Source: Pseudomonadota bacterium
Lineage (GTDB): Bacteria > Tectomicrobia > Entotheonellia > Entotheonellales > Entotheonellaceae
Assembly (NCBI GenBank): GCA_005777235.1
Contig: SXND01000087.1
Location: 1 to 64,000 of the forward strand
Direction: 5' to 3'
DNA: 64,000 nt
Part shown: in pieces, positions 33,666-42,209 of the stretch
How positions within the stretch are numbered: position 1 is the first letter of the stretch
Layout: the number at the start of each line of letters is the position of its first letter
Notes under the pieces: generated by a model
What the model saw: the letters and a program-made list of their open reading frames with translations, nothing else
Told to the model about the DNA's origin: nothing
Databases searched by the model: none
Made by a program: the position numbers and the translations under genes

Positions 33666-34562
33666 TCATTCCTCCTGCGCGACGCTCGCCAAAAACGTCT
33701 GCACGTTGGCACCGAGGTGCTGCAACGCCTGCCCGGCGGGCGAGGCGCCATGGTCGAAGAGAAAGGGCACGCCGCGATCACTCGCCGTGGCCATGCGTGG
33801 GTCAAAGGGAATCCGTCCGAGCACTGGAATATCCAGAGGCAGCGCCTCAGTCGAGACGGGGCCAAACAGGGGATGGGCTTCCTCACAGGTGGGGCAGATA
33901 TACGCCGTCATGTTTTCTACCAACCCGATGATGGGCGTTTGTAAGAGGTCGCGGGCCATGGTAATCGACTTTGAGACGACGAGCTGCGACACCGCCGACG
34001 GGATGGTGACGACCACGGTGCCGCGCAGATCAGGCAGCAAATCTTTGATGGTGGCGACGCGATCGGCCCCAGGTGGGAGATCAAGCAGCAGGAGATCGAG
34101 TTCCCCCCACTGCACATCGGAGAGAAATTCGCGCAGGGTATGCATCTCCATGGTGCCGCGCCAGAAAAAGGTGTCGGCTTGTAGACCCTGCCAGACCACG
34201 GGGGCGGTATCGTCAGGTAAGAATAAATCCATCGAGATGACCAGGATGCCCTGTGGTCCCATGGCGGGCACCACCCCAGCCGCCTCGACACGGGGGCGCT
34301 GACTCCGCACGCCGAACATCTTGCCGAGCGAGGGACCGTTGATGTCGGCATCGACCACCCCAACACGCCAACCTTGCATAGCAAAGAACGCGGCGAGATT
34401 GGCCGTGATGGTACTCTTGCCCACGCCCCCTTTGCCACTCATCACCGCCACGGTATGCGTGACTCCGGCCATGCGCGTGCGCAACCGGGCCGTGTGTTCG
34501 GCCACCTGCGCGGCGACATTCGAGCCCCCGTCACCGACAATGTCACGATAACGCTTCGGCAT
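33666..34562 (-). CDS. mrp: Mrp/NBP35-type P-loop iron-sulfur carrier ATPase
   Basis: The protein has the deviant Walker A SGKGGVGKSTITANLA, DADINGPSLGKMFG, a LLLLDLPPGADR Walker B region and VVVTIPSAVSQLVVSKS. Near the C-terminus, ENMTAYICPTCEEAHPLFG supplies the CxxC that bridges an iron-sulfur cluster in the dimer. It therefore belongs to the ApbC/Mrp carrier family delivering [4Fe-4S] clusters. The N-terminal DUF59 domain of some homologues is absent. ATG 34562 has AGGA too close upstream; GTG 34574 in the same frame is an alternative. It follows the Usp gene by about 140 bases and may serve the redox proteins of this cluster. Confidence 0.88.
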   Translation of the reverse strand: MPKRYRDIVGDGGSNVAAQVAEHTARLRTRMAGVTHTVAVMSGKGGVGKSTITANLAAFFAMQGWRVGVVDADINGPSLGKMFGVRSQRPRVEAAGVVPAMGPQGILVISMDLFLPDDTAPVVWQGLQADTFFWRGTMEMHTLREFLSDVQWGELDLLLLDLPPGADRVATIKDLLPDLRGTVVVTIPSAVSQLVVSKSITMARDLLQTPIIGLVENMTAYICPTCEEAHPLFGPVSTEALPLDIPVLGRIPFDPRMATASDRGVPFLFDHGASPAGQALQHLGANVQTFLASVAQEE

Positions 34563-34706
34563 ATCCTGCCCCACAATGCGGTGAGGGGTACGACAATACG
34601 CCGTACCCCTCAGCCCTGCTCAACATGTCCTGACGCCATCTACATGTCTCGCCATGCACACCCGTTCCGCTGCTTGAGCCGGGCCGTACCCACGAGCTCT
34701 CGCCAT

Positions 34707-36521
34707 TCAGCCTTCACGACTATGCAGGGTCGGGGCGACGACGACGCGCCCTGCCGCAACCTCATTGAGCTGCCCATCGGCGCCAGTCCAGTTCAAGTGC
34801 GGTTGCACCTCCTGCGGCTGCGAGCGCCCGGGGTGCACCGGTGTCAGCACCCGTACTGTCGGACGCGCTTCCACCAGCTCCTCCGCGGCGGCGTCATCAG
34901 GCGATCCCACCGCGTCGAGCCGATCACTTCCCACCGTCTCCTCAATCAGCGGCAACGCCAGTGCACGGGTAATGACCGCGACTTTTTGCATACGCGCGAC
35001 TTTTTCAATACGCGCCTTGGCCCGGCGCCGGAGATACGCATCCGCCACATCCCGCAACACCCGGCGCGCTTCGGCACTCCACTTCAGCTTGCGGCCATCA
35101 AACGTCACCTCTTCCAGCGTGGTGCCTTCTGCTGCCGCAATGGCCTCGACGACCGCGCGGTCAATCACCTGAAAATGTTCCGCGGTGGCCTGGCAGACGG
35201 GGCATTGCACGGGGTTTTCCACCCTGGCGGTATAGCCACAGACATCGCAAATATAGGTCAGCTGGTGCTCGGCGCGTACGTGCTCAATCGCCAGCACTTT
35301 GGCCACCTTGCCAATCATCTTACTGGTATATCCCGGCATAAAGGCTTCCATGGCCTGCTCGACGACATCGGAGGTCACCACCGAATGCCCACGCTCCATG
35401 GCGAAGCGCAAGATGGCTGTGCGGGCAATGCCTTTGACCAGTGGCGGCACGCGCTCCATGCGCTCTTCCGCCTCCGGGCTCCAGTTGATGCTCTCTTCGG
35501 CACGGAGGTCAATGGGCGGCACATAGGTGCGACTGGAGAGCAACACATTGCAGGGCGCCAGACGCAACAGGTTCTCGGTATTGCTGCCGAGGTCCATTTC
35601 GCTGGCCTGGCTATGAATGCCAATACGCCCGAGGACCAGTAGCCACGGCTGGACCTTGCGCGCATGCTGTAAGATCTTCTCAAAGGCTTTGCCGGGTAAG
35701 AGGGTCAGCTTCATCTCCACACCTTCGGCTTCGGCAATTTCGCGCGCCACTTCCAGGTGGGATTGATAAATCTTGGCGAGCCCGGTGTCGATAATTTCTT
35801 CGTGGAGCTGCTCTTGTTCTTTGAAACGGAACACCTTGGCGGCTTGTTCCGAGAGCACATCGACAATGCCATTGAAGGCGACGTAGTGCAGGAAGGGATC
35901 GTAGACAGAGACCACTTCAAGCGGCTTGTGGAACGTTTTGCTGAGTGCGATGGCGGTGCGCAGGCCGCCGAAGCACTGCGGGCTGCCGTCCACACCCACC
36001 ATAATAGTGTCACCGCAGGTCATGGGATCTTGCAGGTGCTTGATGACCAGGACATCGCGTTGGACGCGCCGGGTCACGCGTTCGCACACACTGCCAATCA
36101 CGCTGTCTTTCACGGCCCCAATCCCCAGGGCTCCCATGATCACCAGGTCATAGTCACTCGTCGCAATGTCTTCGACGAGGACTTTATAATGCTTGCCATC
36201 AAACGTTTTGCGCTCATAAGGCAGCCCGGCCGCTTCGCAACGCCGCTGCAAGACATCGAGATACGAATCCGAGATCAACTGCAGACCCATGGTGATGAGC
36301 GAATCATGGATCTTGCGTTGCCGCGCCAGTTCGTTCTCATCTTGGTACTCTTCCGGCAGCGTGTACTCCATTTGCTTGAAGCGATAATCGTGCATCTTGG
36401 CCGCGTAGACGTGACTCCCAACCACGGTGGCGTTCCAGGGGGCGGCAAGCGCTAGCGCCATTTCAATGGCTTGATTCGAGTATTCTGAGTTATCGACCGG
36501 CACATAAATCTTCTTGAACAT
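34707..36521 (-). CDS. Double universal stress protein fused to rubredoxin-like and PCP_red domains
   Basis: This 604-residue protein starts with two Usp modules (MFKKIYVPVDNSEYSNQAIEM; then DTIMVGVDGSPQCFGGLRTA), each with a Usp-like nucleotide loop region (MGALGIGAVKDSVIGSV; LGRIGIHSQASEMDLGSN). At about residue 345 a PCP_red-like segment follows (WSPEAEERMERVPPLVKGIA). A rubredoxin-like zinc/iron ribbon comes next (YICDVCGYTARVENPVQCPVCQ), then a second PCP_red-like segment (WSAEARRVLRDVADAYLRRR) and an acidic, probably disordered tail. Such fusions suggest a stress-sensing protein with a redox-active metal centre. It sits between the cytochrome c and Mrp genes. Confidence 0.8.
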   Translation of the reverse strand: MFKKIYVPVDNSEYSNQAIEMALALAAPWNATVVGSHVYAAKMHDYRFKQMEYTLPEEYQDENELARQRKIHDSLITMGLQLISDSYLDVLQRRCEAAGLPYERKTFDGKHYKVLVEDIATSDYDLVIMGALGIGAVKDSVIGSVCERVTRRVQRDVLVIKHLQDPMTCGDTIMVGVDGSPQCFGGLRTAIALSKTFHKPLEVVSVYDPFLHYVAFNGIVDVLSEQAAKVFRFKEQEQLHEEIIDTGLAKIYQSHLEVAREIAEAEGVEMKLTLLPGKAFEKILQHARKVQPWLLVLGRIGIHSQASEMDLGSNTENLLRLAPCNVLLSSRTYVPPIDLRAEESINWSPEAEERMERVPPLVKGIARTAILRFAMERGHSVVTSDVVEQAMEAFMPGYTSKMIGKVAKVLAIEHVRAEHQLTYICDVCGYTARVENPVQCPVCQATAEHFQVIDRAVVEAIAAAEGTTLEEVTFDGRKLKWSAEARRVLRDVADAYLRRRAKARIEKVARMQKVAVITRALALPLIEETVGSDRLDAVGSPDDAAAEELVEARPTVRVLTPVHPGRSQPQEVQPHLNWTGADGQLNEVAAGRVVVAPTLHSREG

Positions 36522-36587
36522 CAGCTCTCCTTGCGTCCACTCGCCTTGCCAGCGCCAGCCGTGAGCGCCTCCCTGGCCTTTACATGC

Positions 36588-37202
36588 CTATTTGAACACG
36601 CCGCCCTTGGCGCTGCCATCGTCGAGCGTTTTGACGTACATAAAATCAGAGACTGCAGCGACATCGCGTATGTGCTGGATCGTCAGCTTTTTGCCCTCTT
36701 TCTCGAACTGCTCCTGCAGTTCTTTGACTTTCTTCACCATGGGGTCAGAGGTAATGCCTTTCATCATCTGGTTGTATTTATCGACCTTATCCGGCACCGT
36801 CACTTTTCCCCAGTCCATAGCGATCTCTTTATGCTCTTTGGGGAATTTGAGGTTCCAGGAGGTCGCCCCATTGCGAATGAGATCGTGCACTACCGCGTCA
36901 ATGTCTTTGATGAATTTCTCTTTATTGGCTTTGAAGGCGTCATCACCGCCCAGCGCTTGATACACCCGCCAGGTTCTGGGATGCCGCAAGTCTGCAGCGC
37001 CCGCCTGATCCCCACCCGTACCACCTTTGCCATGGCATTTCAGACAGGTATTCTCACCATCGGTGTTATAGACGTCCTCACCGATCTTGAGGAGTTGTTC
37101 TTTGGACAGCCCCAGCTTGGCCACACTCGCTTCGATGGGATCCTCAGCATACGTCGGCACCACGAAGACACTCAGGCACACTACCGTCAACAACCACCGC
37201 AT
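36588..37202 (-). CDS. Exported monohaem cytochrome c
   Basis: The 204-residue protein has a signal peptide (MRWLLTVVCLSVFVVPTYA) and one haem site, CLKCHG, near residue 54. The context (GEDVYNTDGENTCLKCHGKGGTGG) is typical of class I cytochromes. The remaining 140 residues are lysine-rich and helical, with several methionines that could supply the distal ligand (MMKGITSDPMVKKV). ATG 37202 follows AAGGAG; a longer frame to 37286 is unlikely because it would bury the signal peptide. It heads the minus-strand run into the Usp, Mrp and PCP_red genes, supporting an electron-transfer or redox-stress theme. Confidence 0.85.
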   Translation of the reverse strand: MRWLLTVVCLSVFVVPTYAEDPIEASVAKLGLSKEQLLKIGEDVYNTDGENTCLKCHGKGGTGGDQAGAADLRHPRTWRVYQALGGDDAFKANKEKFIKDIDAVVHDLIRNGATSWNLKFPKEHKEIAMDWGKVTVPDKVDKYNQMMKGITSDPMVKKVKELQEQFEKEGKKLTIQHIRDVAAVSDFMYVKTLDDGSAKGGVFK

Positions 37203-37310
37203 GATCCTAGCTCCTTCAAGGACTCTCTCCGTGCCTATCGTGCCGCACACGCACGTATGGCCTCTTAGACGACAAACGGGCACCATTGTATGCAGCCTGG
37301 CGTGAATCCG

Positions 37311-37555
37311 TCAAGCTGAAAGGGCCGTCATTTCCGCTGTGCTATAGCCTACGGCGTGCAGGACACTGGCGGTCTGGGCGCCTAAATCTGGTACGGGGAA
37401 ACGCACCGTGCAGGGGGCCTCTTGGAATTTGAGCGGAAAACCGGTCATGTGCACCGTCCCGTGCCCAGCGTGCGGAATTGCCAGCACCATTTCCTGCGAG
37501 AGGATCTGCGGATCGGTCAGCACCTCGGCCAAGTTCATCAAAGATACCTCGGGAA
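37311..37555 (-). pseudogene. C-terminal fragment of CaiB/BaiF CoA-transferase
   Basis: The frame reads NLAEVLTDPQILSQEMVL and then a beta-rich tail ending at TGA 37311, which matches the last 75-80 residues of class III CoA-transferases (CaiB/BaiF, Frc). The corresponding N-terminal part lies at 38815-39252 beyond a TnpB element. A stretch of roughly 160 central residues is missing, so the gene cannot be restored by removing the element. A decayed right-end hairpin (37557-37576) forms the junction. Confidence 0.8.
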
Positions 37556-37556
37556 A

Positions 37557-37576
37557 CTCCGTCCTTCGGGGTGGAG
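37557..37576 (+). other. Decayed solitary right-end hairpin
   Basis: CTCCGTCC (37557-37564) and GGGGTGGAG-type partner (37569-37576) form a stem with two G-U pairs around a TTCG loop. It resembles the right end at 38790-38809 in the same orientation, suggesting that an older element copy once ended here. Confidence 0.5.
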
Positions 37577-37650
37577 AGGAAGAGGGTTGGCCAGGCCCAT
37601 GGCCCACAATGCCTACGGTACATGAGAGGCAACCATGCTATACTCTCACT

Positions 37651-38778
37651 ATGAAGCTCACTTTGCAACTCCGACTCGTGCCGACCACAGACCAGGCCGC
37701 GGCCTTGCGTGCGACGATGGCCGCGTTCAACGCCGCGGCGACCTATGCCGCACAGGCGGGCTTCGCGGCGGGGCTGTTTGGCCAAATCTCCATACACCAT
37801 CTGGTGTACTACGAGATTCGGACCCGCTTCGGGCTGTCGTCGCAGCTGGCGGTCCGGGCGATGGCCAAGGCGGTCGAGTGCTTTCAGCGCGACAAGACCG
37901 TGTGCCCGACGTTCAAGCCTGACGGGGCCATCTGCTACGATCAACGGGTGTTGAGCTTCCACGGCTTGAGTGCCGCAAGCCTCTGGACACTGCGGGGACG
38001 TGTCGAGGTGCCGTTTGTCTGCGGACCGTACCAGCGGGCACGCCAGGGACGCATCAAGGGCCAGGCGGACTTGGTCTGGCGTGGCGGCACCTTCTATCTG
38101 CTCTGTACCATCGAGATGCCCGAAGACCCCCCGCTTGCTCCCCAGGACGTGATGGGCGTTGATCTGGGCGTCATCAACCTGGCAACGACCTCGGATGGCA
38201 CCACCTATAGCGGCGTAGGGATAGAAGCCTGTCGCACGCGGTACGCGAAGCGCCGGCAACGGCTGCAACGTGCGGCGGCCCTCGCCCAGATGGACGGGAA
38301 GCGTCCCAAGAAGATGCGTCAGGCGCTGCAACGCATGGCCCACAAAGAGGCGGGCTTTCGTCGCGACGTCAATCACCGTATCAGCAAGACGCTGGTGGCG
38401 TCTGCCAAAGGCACCCAGCGAGGTATCGCGTTGGAAGATCTGACGCATATCCGCGCGCGGTCTCGGTTTCGGCAGCCGCAACGCGCCAGAATGACCGGCT
38501 GGGCCTTTGCCCAATTGCGCCGCTTCGTCGAGTACAAGGCCCAACGCGCTGGTGTGCCTGTCGGGCTGGTGAACCCTCGGCATACGAGCCAGGGCTGCAA
38601 CCGCTGTGGACATGTGGAGCGAGCCAACCGCCAGAGCCAAGCGCGTTTCTCCTGCCACTCATGTGGCTATACGACCCACGCTGATTTGAACGCCGCGCAC
38701 AACATCAGAGATCGGGGACGCGTCAAAGTCCCTTTGGTGGCGGTACCTCTCCGGCAACTCCGGTTGCCGCTGGCGTAG
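37651..38778 (+). CDS. tnpB: TnpB-type RNA-guided nuclease (type A, copy 2, intact)
   Basis: This 375-residue protein has the full set of TnpB signatures: an MKLTLQLRLV start, RuvC-I VMGVDLGVINLATTSDG, RuvC-II IALEDLTHIRARSRF, a four-cysteine zinc finger (CNRCGH and CHSCGY) and RuvC-III THADLNAAHNI. It is the best-preserved of the three type A copies and a likely active nuclease that cuts at a transposon-adjacent motif under a guide RNA from its 3' end. No tnpA lies in this element. It sits inside the ruins of a CaiB/BaiF gene. Its right end is marked by the hairpin at 38790-38809. Confidence 0.92.
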   Translation: MKLTLQLRLVPTTDQAAALRATMAAFNAAATYAAQAGFAAGLFGQISIHHLVYYEIRTRFGLSSQLAVRAMAKAVECFQRDKTVCPTFKPDGAICYDQRVLSFHGLSAASLWTLRGRVEVPFVCGPYQRARQGRIKGQADLVWRGGTFYLLCTIEMPEDPPLAPQDVMGVDLGVINLATTSDGTTYSGVGIEACRTRYAKRRQRLQRAAALAQMDGKRPKKMRQALQRMAHKEAGFRRDVNHRISKTLVASAKGTQRGIALEDLTHIRARSRFRQPQRARMTGWAFAQLRRFVEYKAQRAGVPVGLVNPRHTSQGCNRCGHVERANRQSQARFSCHSCGYTTHADLNAAHNIRDRGRVKVPLVAVPLRQLRLPLA

Positions 38779-38789
38779 CCAGCTACAAG

Positions 38790-38809
38790 CTCCGTCCTTC
38801 AGGGCGGAG
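38790..38809 (+). other. Right-end hairpin of TnpB element (probable omega-RNA 3' region)
   Basis: CTCCGTCC (38790-38797) and GGGCGGAG (38802-38809) pair with one G-U around a TTCA loop. It is followed by GTATTTGAC, after which the CoA-transferase frame resumes. The element boundary is therefore within a few bases of 38815. Confidence 0.65.
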
Positions 38810-38814
38810 TATTT

Positions 38815-39252
38815 GACAAAGCCACTCATGGCCTGGGCAATGAAGTCGAACGCGGGGCGGTTGGCGTAGGGGCCGCGCGCGCCGAAGCCGGTCACGCTGG
38901 TATGAATGATGCCGGGCCGCAGGGCGCAGAGTTGCGGCCAAGCGAGCCCCAAAGTCGTCATGACACCAGGGCGGAAGTTGTCGACGACCACATCGGCGGT
39001 CGCAATCAGGCGACGCAGCGCCTCTTGTCCCGCGGGGCGGTGCAGGTTGAGGACCACGGAATGCTTGTTGCGGTTAAAGGCCGCGAAATACCAGCTCAAA
39101 CCCTCAACCATCACCCCCTGGCCCCGCAGTGGATCTCCACCCGGGGGCTCGATTTTTATCACGTCCGCGCCCATATCTGCCAGGAGCATAGTGCAGAAAG
39201 GGCCTGAGAGAATACGGGTCAGATCCAGCACACGCACACCGTGTAATTGCAT
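38815..39252 (-). pseudogene. N-terminal fragment of CaiB/BaiF CoA-transferase
   Basis: ATG 39252 has AAGGAA seven bases upstream and opens a standard CaiB/BaiF N-terminus: GVRVLDLTRILSGPFCTMLLADMGADVIKIE, LNRNK-like FNRNKHSVVLNL, VVDNFRPGVM and FDFIAQAMSGF. The family match stops at about 38815, where the TnpB element begins. The other part of the gene is at 37311-37555. These enzymes transfer CoA between carboxylic acids; the fragment cannot be functional because the second half of the fold is missing. Confidence 0.85.
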
Positions 39253-39379
39253 ACGTACGTTCCTTAAGGTCTCGCGCACGTGTCTGGCTCGTCATGGGGC
39301 TCAAGCCAGGAGACGTGCAACCGATAAGCACACTGACCAAAAATGCACACGTTCAATCATCGTGGGGAGGCACTTGGGT

Positions 39380-39892
39380 ATGCCGCAGGTGACAGAGGCA
39401 GTCCGCATTCATCTCAACAAATTGCGCCAAGGGCTCGTGACCTGTGTGCATTGTGGTGTGCAACGGACGGTGAATATGGCACAATATCCAGAATATCACT
39501 CAGGGAACAAATCTCTCCAAGTGAAGTGCAACCTCTGCAAGAAGCCCTTTCTTGTCCGCTTTGACCTCCGACGCTATCACCGCGTGACGACTCATTTCCC
39601 CGGGCAACTCGTGCAGCAGCAGACAGGTTCGGCCCTGCCCCCGATCACCATCGCGTCACTCTCGGTCAGCGGCGTCGGGTTCCACATGCCTATACCGCCC
39701 GACATGAAGCTTGGCGAGAAATATCACATAACCTTTACCCTGGATGACGAGGACCGCTCCACCGTATCCGAGACTGTTATTGTCAAGTGTATATACGGCA
39801 CGCTGATCGGCGCGGAATTTGATCCTCCCGATAGGTACCATCACGCCCTCGATTTTTACGTGCTCGCCAACACGCCTCTGGGCGATTTCTAG
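39380..39892 (+). CDS. PilZ domain protein with N-terminal zinc-ribbon-like part
   Basis: The 170-residue protein has two CxxC pairs in its first half (LVTCVHCGVQ and VKCNLCKKPF), suggesting a zinc ribbon, followed by RFDLRRYHRVTTHFPG, whose arginine-rich stretch and the later LSVSGVGFHM fit the RxxxR and D/NxSxxG motifs of PilZ c-di-GMP receptors; the first position of the second motif is serine-rich rather than D/N. GGGGAGG lies about ten bases before ATG 39380. It could read the c-di-GMP made by the GGDEF protein at 28757. It lies upstream of dnaA with its own 200-base gap. Confidence 0.75.
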   Translation: MPQVTEAVRIHLNKLRQGLVTCVHCGVQRTVNMAQYPEYHSGNKSLQVKCNLCKKPFLVRFDLRRYHRVTTHFPGQLVQQQTGSALPPITIASLSVSGVGFHMPIPPDMKLGEKYHITFTLDDEDRSTVSETVIVKCIYGTLIGAEFDPPDRYHHALDFYVLANTPLGDF

Positions 39893-39998
39893 TCTACCAT
39901 CCTGAGACGCTGGGTGATCGGGTAGAGTTCACCCAGCTCTCTATCCCACAGCGAAGCTCTGAGGGCGAGACTCCACACCGGCAAGCGAGAAATTTGTA

Positions 39999-40028
39999 TT
40001 GACAATAAGAGGCCAGAACGCTATATAT
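39999..40028 (+). promoter_or_regulatory. Putative sigma-70 promoter of dnaA
   Basis: TTGACA (39999-40004), a 17-base spacer and TATATAT (40022-40028) lie 67 bases before the dnaA start, matching the consensus well. No DnaA-box cluster or AT-rich unwinding element was recognised around it, so an origin is not claimed. Confidence 0.65.
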
Positions 40029-40094
40029 GCCCAGAGTAGCTAGTCTGAGAGATGGCAGGATTTTATGATGAGACGTTGAGGCAGCATAGCAGGG

Positions 40095-41510
40095 GTGGTC
40101 ACATTGGGCGAGGGCAAATTCGCGGGAGCACCGCATTCCAGGACGCCGCAAGAACGGTCCAGTAGTGTCGAACATACCTGGCAAGAAGTGCTTCAGGTGG
40201 TGCGTGAACGCGTCGAAGCGACCAAATATGCGACGTGGTTTGCGCCGCTGAAACCCCTCTCCGGTGCGGTGGGGATGCTGCGCATTGCGGCGCCTAACAC
40301 CTTTGTGCGCGACTGGATGGCCGAGCACTATCACGGACTGGTCACCAGCATTCTCGCGGAAATGACTGGGGTCGCGCATCAGATTTTTTTTGTCGTCCAC
40401 GAACCACCAGACGTGGCGCCGCCGCCAGCGCCGAGCGAGCCTGCCCCGCCGCAGAGCCCCACAGCCCGCGTCACAGTGACCGCAGGCCAGGCGTTTAATC
40501 CACGCTTTACCTTCGAGACGTTCGTCGTCGGTTCCAGTAATCAATTTGCGCATGCCGCCTGCTTGGCGGTCGCGCGCCACCCCGCCCGGACCTATAACCC
40601 CCTCTTCATCTATGGCGACGTGGGCCTGGGCAAAACCCATCTCTTACATGCTATCGGGCACTATGTTCAGCAAACCCACCACCACAACATGGTGACGTGT
40701 TACGTCTCTTCCGAAAAATTCCTCAATGATTTGGTAAGTGCCCTCAGTCACGACAAGATGGATGACTTTCGCAATCGGTATCGCCGCAATGATGTCATTC
40801 TCGTTGATGACGTCCAGTTTCTCATTGGGAAAGAGCGCACGCAGGAAGAATTTTTCCATACGTTCAATGTCCTGTTTAACGATAACAAACAGATTGTGTT
40901 AACGAGTGATAAGTTGCCGAAAGACATGGTGGGGCTGGAAAGGCGGTTACGGTCGCGCTTTGAATGGGGCTTGGTCGCGGATCTGCAGGCCCCTGATCTG
41001 GAAACCAAAACCGCGATCCTGACGAAAAAAGCCGAATACATGCAGATGCCTCTTCCGGACGAGGTCGCGTGGTTTTTGGCGCGCCGTTTACGGGGTGATA
41101 TTCGCAAACTCGAAGGGGCTCTGAACGTCGTTGAAGCGTTTACGACGATGACGGGGCAGGAGATTACCGTCAAGTTAGTGCAAAGTCTTATCGGTGAACT
41201 GGCGGATGTGTCCGAAGGGTGGTCCATTTCTATCGCGGATATCGAGCGGGCGGTGGCGGATCGTTATAACCTGAAAGGAACACTGTTGCGCTCCAAGAAG
41301 CGCACCAAAGAAATTGCGCATGCCCGCCACGTGGCGATGTATCTGACCCGCACGCTGACCAAGGCTTCGTTACCACAGATTGGCAAAAATTTTGGGGACC
41401 GTGACCATACCTCTGTGTTACACGCCTGCAACAAAATCAAAGGGATGGTCGAGGACGATTGGCGCTTTAAGGAGGAAGTCGAGCAGCTCATCCGGACGCT
41501 TCAGGGATAG
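40095..41510 (+). CDS. dnaA: Chromosomal replication initiator DnaA
   Basis: The 471-residue protein has the four DnaA domains: domain I with TWQEVLQVVRERVEATKYATWFAPL, a proline-rich linker (VAPPPAPSEPAPPQSP), an AAA+ domain with Walker A GDVGLGKTHLLHA and Walker B ILVDDVQFLIGKERTQEEFF, and the DNA-binding domain IV with the signature GDRDHTSVLHACNKI. The start is uncertain: GTG 40095 overlaps AGGGG, while TTG 40104 is spaced better; there is no nearby ATG. It is followed by minC only 21 bases away instead of dnaN, an unusual arrangement that places replication initiation and division-site selection in one transcription unit. Confidence 0.95.
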   Translation: MVTLGEGKFAGAPHSRTPQERSSSVEHTWQEVLQVVRERVEATKYATWFAPLKPLSGAVGMLRIAAPNTFVRDWMAEHYHGLVTSILAEMTGVAHQIFFVVHEPPDVAPPPAPSEPAPPQSPTARVTVTAGQAFNPRFTFETFVVGSSNQFAHAACLAVARHPARTYNPLFIYGDVGLGKTHLLHAIGHYVQQTHHHNMVTCYVSSEKFLNDLVSALSHDKMDDFRNRYRRNDVILVDDVQFLIGKERTQEEFFHTFNVLFNDNKQIVLTSDKLPKDMVGLERRLRSRFEWGLVADLQAPDLETKTAILTKKAEYMQMPLPDEVAWFLARRLRGDIRKLEGALNVVEAFTTMTGQEITVKLVQSLIGELADVSEGWSISIADIERAVADRYNLKGTLLRSKKRTKEIAHARHVAMYLTRTLTKASLPQIGKNFGDRDHTSVLHACNKIKGMVEDDWRFKEEVEQLIRTLQG

Positions 41511-41531
41511 CAGCGGCTCCAGAGGTGGCGT

Positions 41532-42206
41532 ATGGCCAAACAACACGTAAAACTCTCGGGTACAGACTCTGGGCTCCTGCTGCGACTCGAATGGGGGGAT
41601 CCCCTGCCGCAGCTGTTAGTCGAACTCGAGGAATACTTACAACAATCGCCGCAATTCTTCACGGGCGCACAGGTGTTACTCGAAATCGGTACGCAGCCGG
41701 TCTCGCGGCACGACATGGAGCAGTTGGCGGTGGTCTTGTCCCGCTATGGGGTGACGCTCCAAGGGGTCATGCCCAGGCTCGATGGCACCGAACGCCGCCA
41801 GCCACTTTCCGCGCGCACCCCGTTCGTCGCCGCACCGCCAGATCCGTATACGCTCGTGCATGTCGAACATCGGACGGTCCGGTCGGGCGAAAAAGTTGCC
41901 GCTGATGGCCATTTGGTCGTCATCGGGGATGTGAATCCTGGCGCCGAGGTCATGGCGGGTTATAACATCTTTGTCTGGGGGGCTCTCAGAGGTTCCGCGT
42001 ACGCTGGGGTGCCGGACCGTGAGGAGGCAATTATCACCGCTCTGCACTTCGCCCCGATCCAACTGCGTATTGCCGGGCATATTGCCCGACCGCCAGAAGC
42101 GCGTGCCACCACCACGGGATCGCCCGAGATGGCACGCATTGACCAAAATGCTATTGTGGTCGAGGCGTGGGAGCGGGGGTGGGGTGGATTTTCTAAAAGG
42201 GGATAG
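41532..42206 (+). CDS. minC: Septum-site determining protein MinC
   Basis: The 224-residue protein inhibits FtsZ polymerisation and is recruited to membrane by MinD. The N-terminal domain is divergent (LLLRLEWGDPLPQLLVELEEYL). The C-terminal beta-helix domain is clear: VEHRTVRSGEKVAADGHLVVIGDVNPGAEVMAGYNIFVWGALRG is the MinD-binding part with the R-S-G motif. AGAGGTGG precedes ATG 41532. It lies 21 bases after dnaA and three bases before minD, so one operon is likely. Confidence 0.92.
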   Translation: MAKQHVKLSGTDSGLLLRLEWGDPLPQLLVELEEYLQQSPQFFTGAQVLLEIGTQPVSRHDMEQLAVVLSRYGVTLQGVMPRLDGTERRQPLSARTPFVAAPPDPYTLVHVEHRTVRSGEKVAADGHLVVIGDVNPGAEVMAGYNIFVWGALRGSAYAGVPDREEAIITALHFAPIQLRIAGHIARPPEARATTTGSPEMARIDQNAIVVEAWERGWGGFSKRG

Positions 42207-42209
42207 GCC

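Noticed and set aside
39893..40094. Possible chromosomal origin upstream of dnaA
   Set aside because: No cluster of DnaA boxes and no clear AT-rich unwinding repeats were found; only a promoter is supportable.
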